Part shown: positions 63,095 through 64,000 of the stretch, one piece after another | Position numbering within the stretch: the first letter of the stretch is position 1 | How the letters are laid out: every line of letters begins with the position of its first letter | Origin: Alloacidobacterium dinghuense | GTDB taxonomy: Bacteria; Acidobacteriota; Terriglobia; Terriglobales; Acidobacteriaceae | Assembly: GCF_014274465.1 (NCBI RefSeq) | Contig: NZ_CP060394.1 | Span: 3,596,001 to 3,660,000 of the forward strand | Length of the DNA: 64,000 nucleotides | Direction of reading: 5' to 3' | Program-made: the position numbers and the translations under genes | Notes under the pieces: model-generated | Database searches by the model: none | Told to the model about the DNA's origin: nothing | The model's input: only the letters and a program-made list of their open reading frames with translations

Positions 63095-64000
63095 ATGACA
63101 GCATTTACTCGGAATCTGAAGTTTGCCCTGAGACTACTGCGGAAGAGTCCGGGTTTCGCATTTGTTGCAGTCATGATCATGGCGCTCGGTATCGGGGCAA
63201 ATACTGCGATATTCAGCGTGGTGCACGCAGTTTTGCTGGAGCCGCTGCCGTTCCGCGATGCCAACCGCCTTGTGCAGCTATGGCATATTCCGCCTCAGTC
63301 AAGCTTTCCGGGAATGACAGAGTTCTCTGTATCGGCTGCGAATTTTCTCGACTGGCAAAAGCAGAATCACGTATTCGAGCAGATGGCGCTATACACGGGC
63401 GCCGGCTATGACATCACCGGAACGGCAAAGCCTGAAGCAATTCGTGCGTCCCCCGTAAGTGATGGCTTCTTTTCCGTACTGGGCGTTCAGCCTCTTTACG
63501 GACGCATCTTTCTACCCGATGAAGATCGCCCGGGTCATAATCATGAGGTCATCCTTACCTATAAGTTTTGGCAAAGTCACTATGGTTCGGACCCTAGTGT
63601 GCTCGGCAAGACAATCAACTTTGATGGAGAACCATATGTCATCGTCGGGGTGATGGGGCCGAAGATGACCAAACCTGACTTTGCCCAGGTTTGGACTCCT
63701 CTTGGCTTGACTGCCAAAGAAGCGGCGGTGCGGGGCGAACATCACTTTCTCGCAATTGCCCGCCTCAAGCCTGGCGTCACTCTTACGCAAGCTCAGGTTG
63801 AGATGAACAAGATCTCGAAGAATCTTGAAGAGGCTTATCCCGAGGATGACAAAGGCTGGGGCGCGCTGGCTCGCTCCTTGCGGGAAGAAACAGTTGGCGA
63901 AGTTCGTCCTGCGGCGCTCATGATGCTTGGCGCTGTAGCATTTGTGCTGCTGATCGCTTGCGCCAACGTTGCCAACCTTATTCTTGCGCGCACGTTTGAG
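63095..64000 (+). CDS. ADOP/MacB-type ABC permease (partial, runs off window)
   Basis: The open frame from ATG 63095 to the window end gives 302 residues of a MacB/FtsX-type permease. It has an N-terminal LRLLRKSPGFAFVAVMIMAL helix and NTAIFSVVHAVLLEPLPFRD. The periplasmic MacB-PCD domain follows (FLDWQKQNHVFEQMALYTGA, LGVQPLYGRIFLPDEDR, VLGKTINFDGEPYVIVGVMG). The last part, MMLGAVAFVLLIACANVANL ILAR, begins the next transmembrane segment. Members are about 800 residues with a second FtsX half after this. A decayed copy lies at 7166. Confidence 0.9.
   Translation, partial: MTAFTRNLKFALRLLRKSPGFAFVAVMIMALGIGANTAIFSVVHAVLLEPLPFRDANRLVQLWHIPPQSSFPGMTEFSVSAANFLDWQKQNHVFEQMALYTGAGYDITGTAKPEAIRASPVSDGFFSVLGVQPLYGRIFLPDEDRPGHNHEVILTYKFWQSHYGSDPSVLGKTINFDGEPYVIVGVMGPKMTKPDFAQVWTPLGLTAKEAAVRGEHHFLAIARLKPGVTLTQAQVEMNKISKNLEEAYPEDDKGWGALARSLREETVGEVRPAALMMLGAVAFVLLIACANVANLILARTFE

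Noticed and set aside
62916-63098. Small gene coupled to the ADOP permease by ATGA
   Set aside because: The overlap is suggestive, but the start is GTG without a ribosome-binding site and no family is recognised.

Overview
The window looks like chromosomal DNA of a soil acidobacterium (Terriglobia/Acidobacteriaceae-like). The lineage clues are Oar-type TonB-dependent receptors with an N-terminal carboxypeptidase-regulatory-like domain, MacB/FtsX permeases of the acidobacterial duplicated-orphan (ADOP) type, secreted TPR proteins beside a GH51 enzyme, and moderately high GC. This is inference from gene families; there is no 16S rRNA or other marker in the window.

The left arm (1-30,000) is a gene graveyard with a few intact islands. 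It has a tRNA-Pro, fumC and ABATE-domain remnants, an intact haloalkane dehalogenase and VOC protein, then frameshifted DUF427 and MOSC-FNR-ferredoxin genes. These are followed by broken TMEM175-like, ADOP, sugar-isomerase and AhpD-like genes around an intact DUF362 gene. Trehalose synthesis is intact at 11,429-14,504 and unusual: a membrane sensor module is fused to OtsA, overlapping otsB. An IS1595-type transposase remnant, a chloroperoxidase with an internal deletion and a frameshifted AraC gene follow. Two divergent TetR modules (TetR/SDR and TetR/DUF4267) are intact and carry visible operator repeats. A minus-strand Mla-like lipid-transport operon is damaged (mlaE frameshifted, mlaD cut off). 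Then come an SGNH hydrolase with an in-frame stop, an integrase remnant fused to the middle of a broken TonB receptor, and an outer-membrane protein with a Trp-to-stop change.

The right arm (30,000-64,000) is mostly intact. A tightly overlapping operon encodes an ECF sigma factor, its zinc-finger anti-sigma factor, an ABC ATPase and an ABC permease. Next are PepSY-like and YncE-like exported proteins, then a GNAT/TetR/azoreductase/DoxX block bracketed by two copies of a structured intergenic element. An FRG-domain gene lies between two exact 23-bp repeats, followed by a chloramphenicol-acetyltransferase-like gene, an S41 peptidase, exported proteins, YceI and a PP2C phosphatase. A carbohydrate-uptake locus follows: divergent TPR genes, a GH51 arabinofuranosidase-like enzyme, a LacI-type operator, a large TonB receptor and a TPR gene. 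OmpA, AlkB and cupin genes lead to a decayed integrase module next to a 50-bp 3' half of tRNA-Asp, probably an old attachment site. The window ends inside an ADOP permease.

The most notable signals are the membrane-sensor OtsA fusion, the duplicated structured intergenic element, the repeat-flanked FRG gene, the LacI-box-linked GH51/TonB locus, the sigma/anti-sigma/ABC operon, and Trp-to-stop changes in four separate decaying genes. No CRISPR array was seen.
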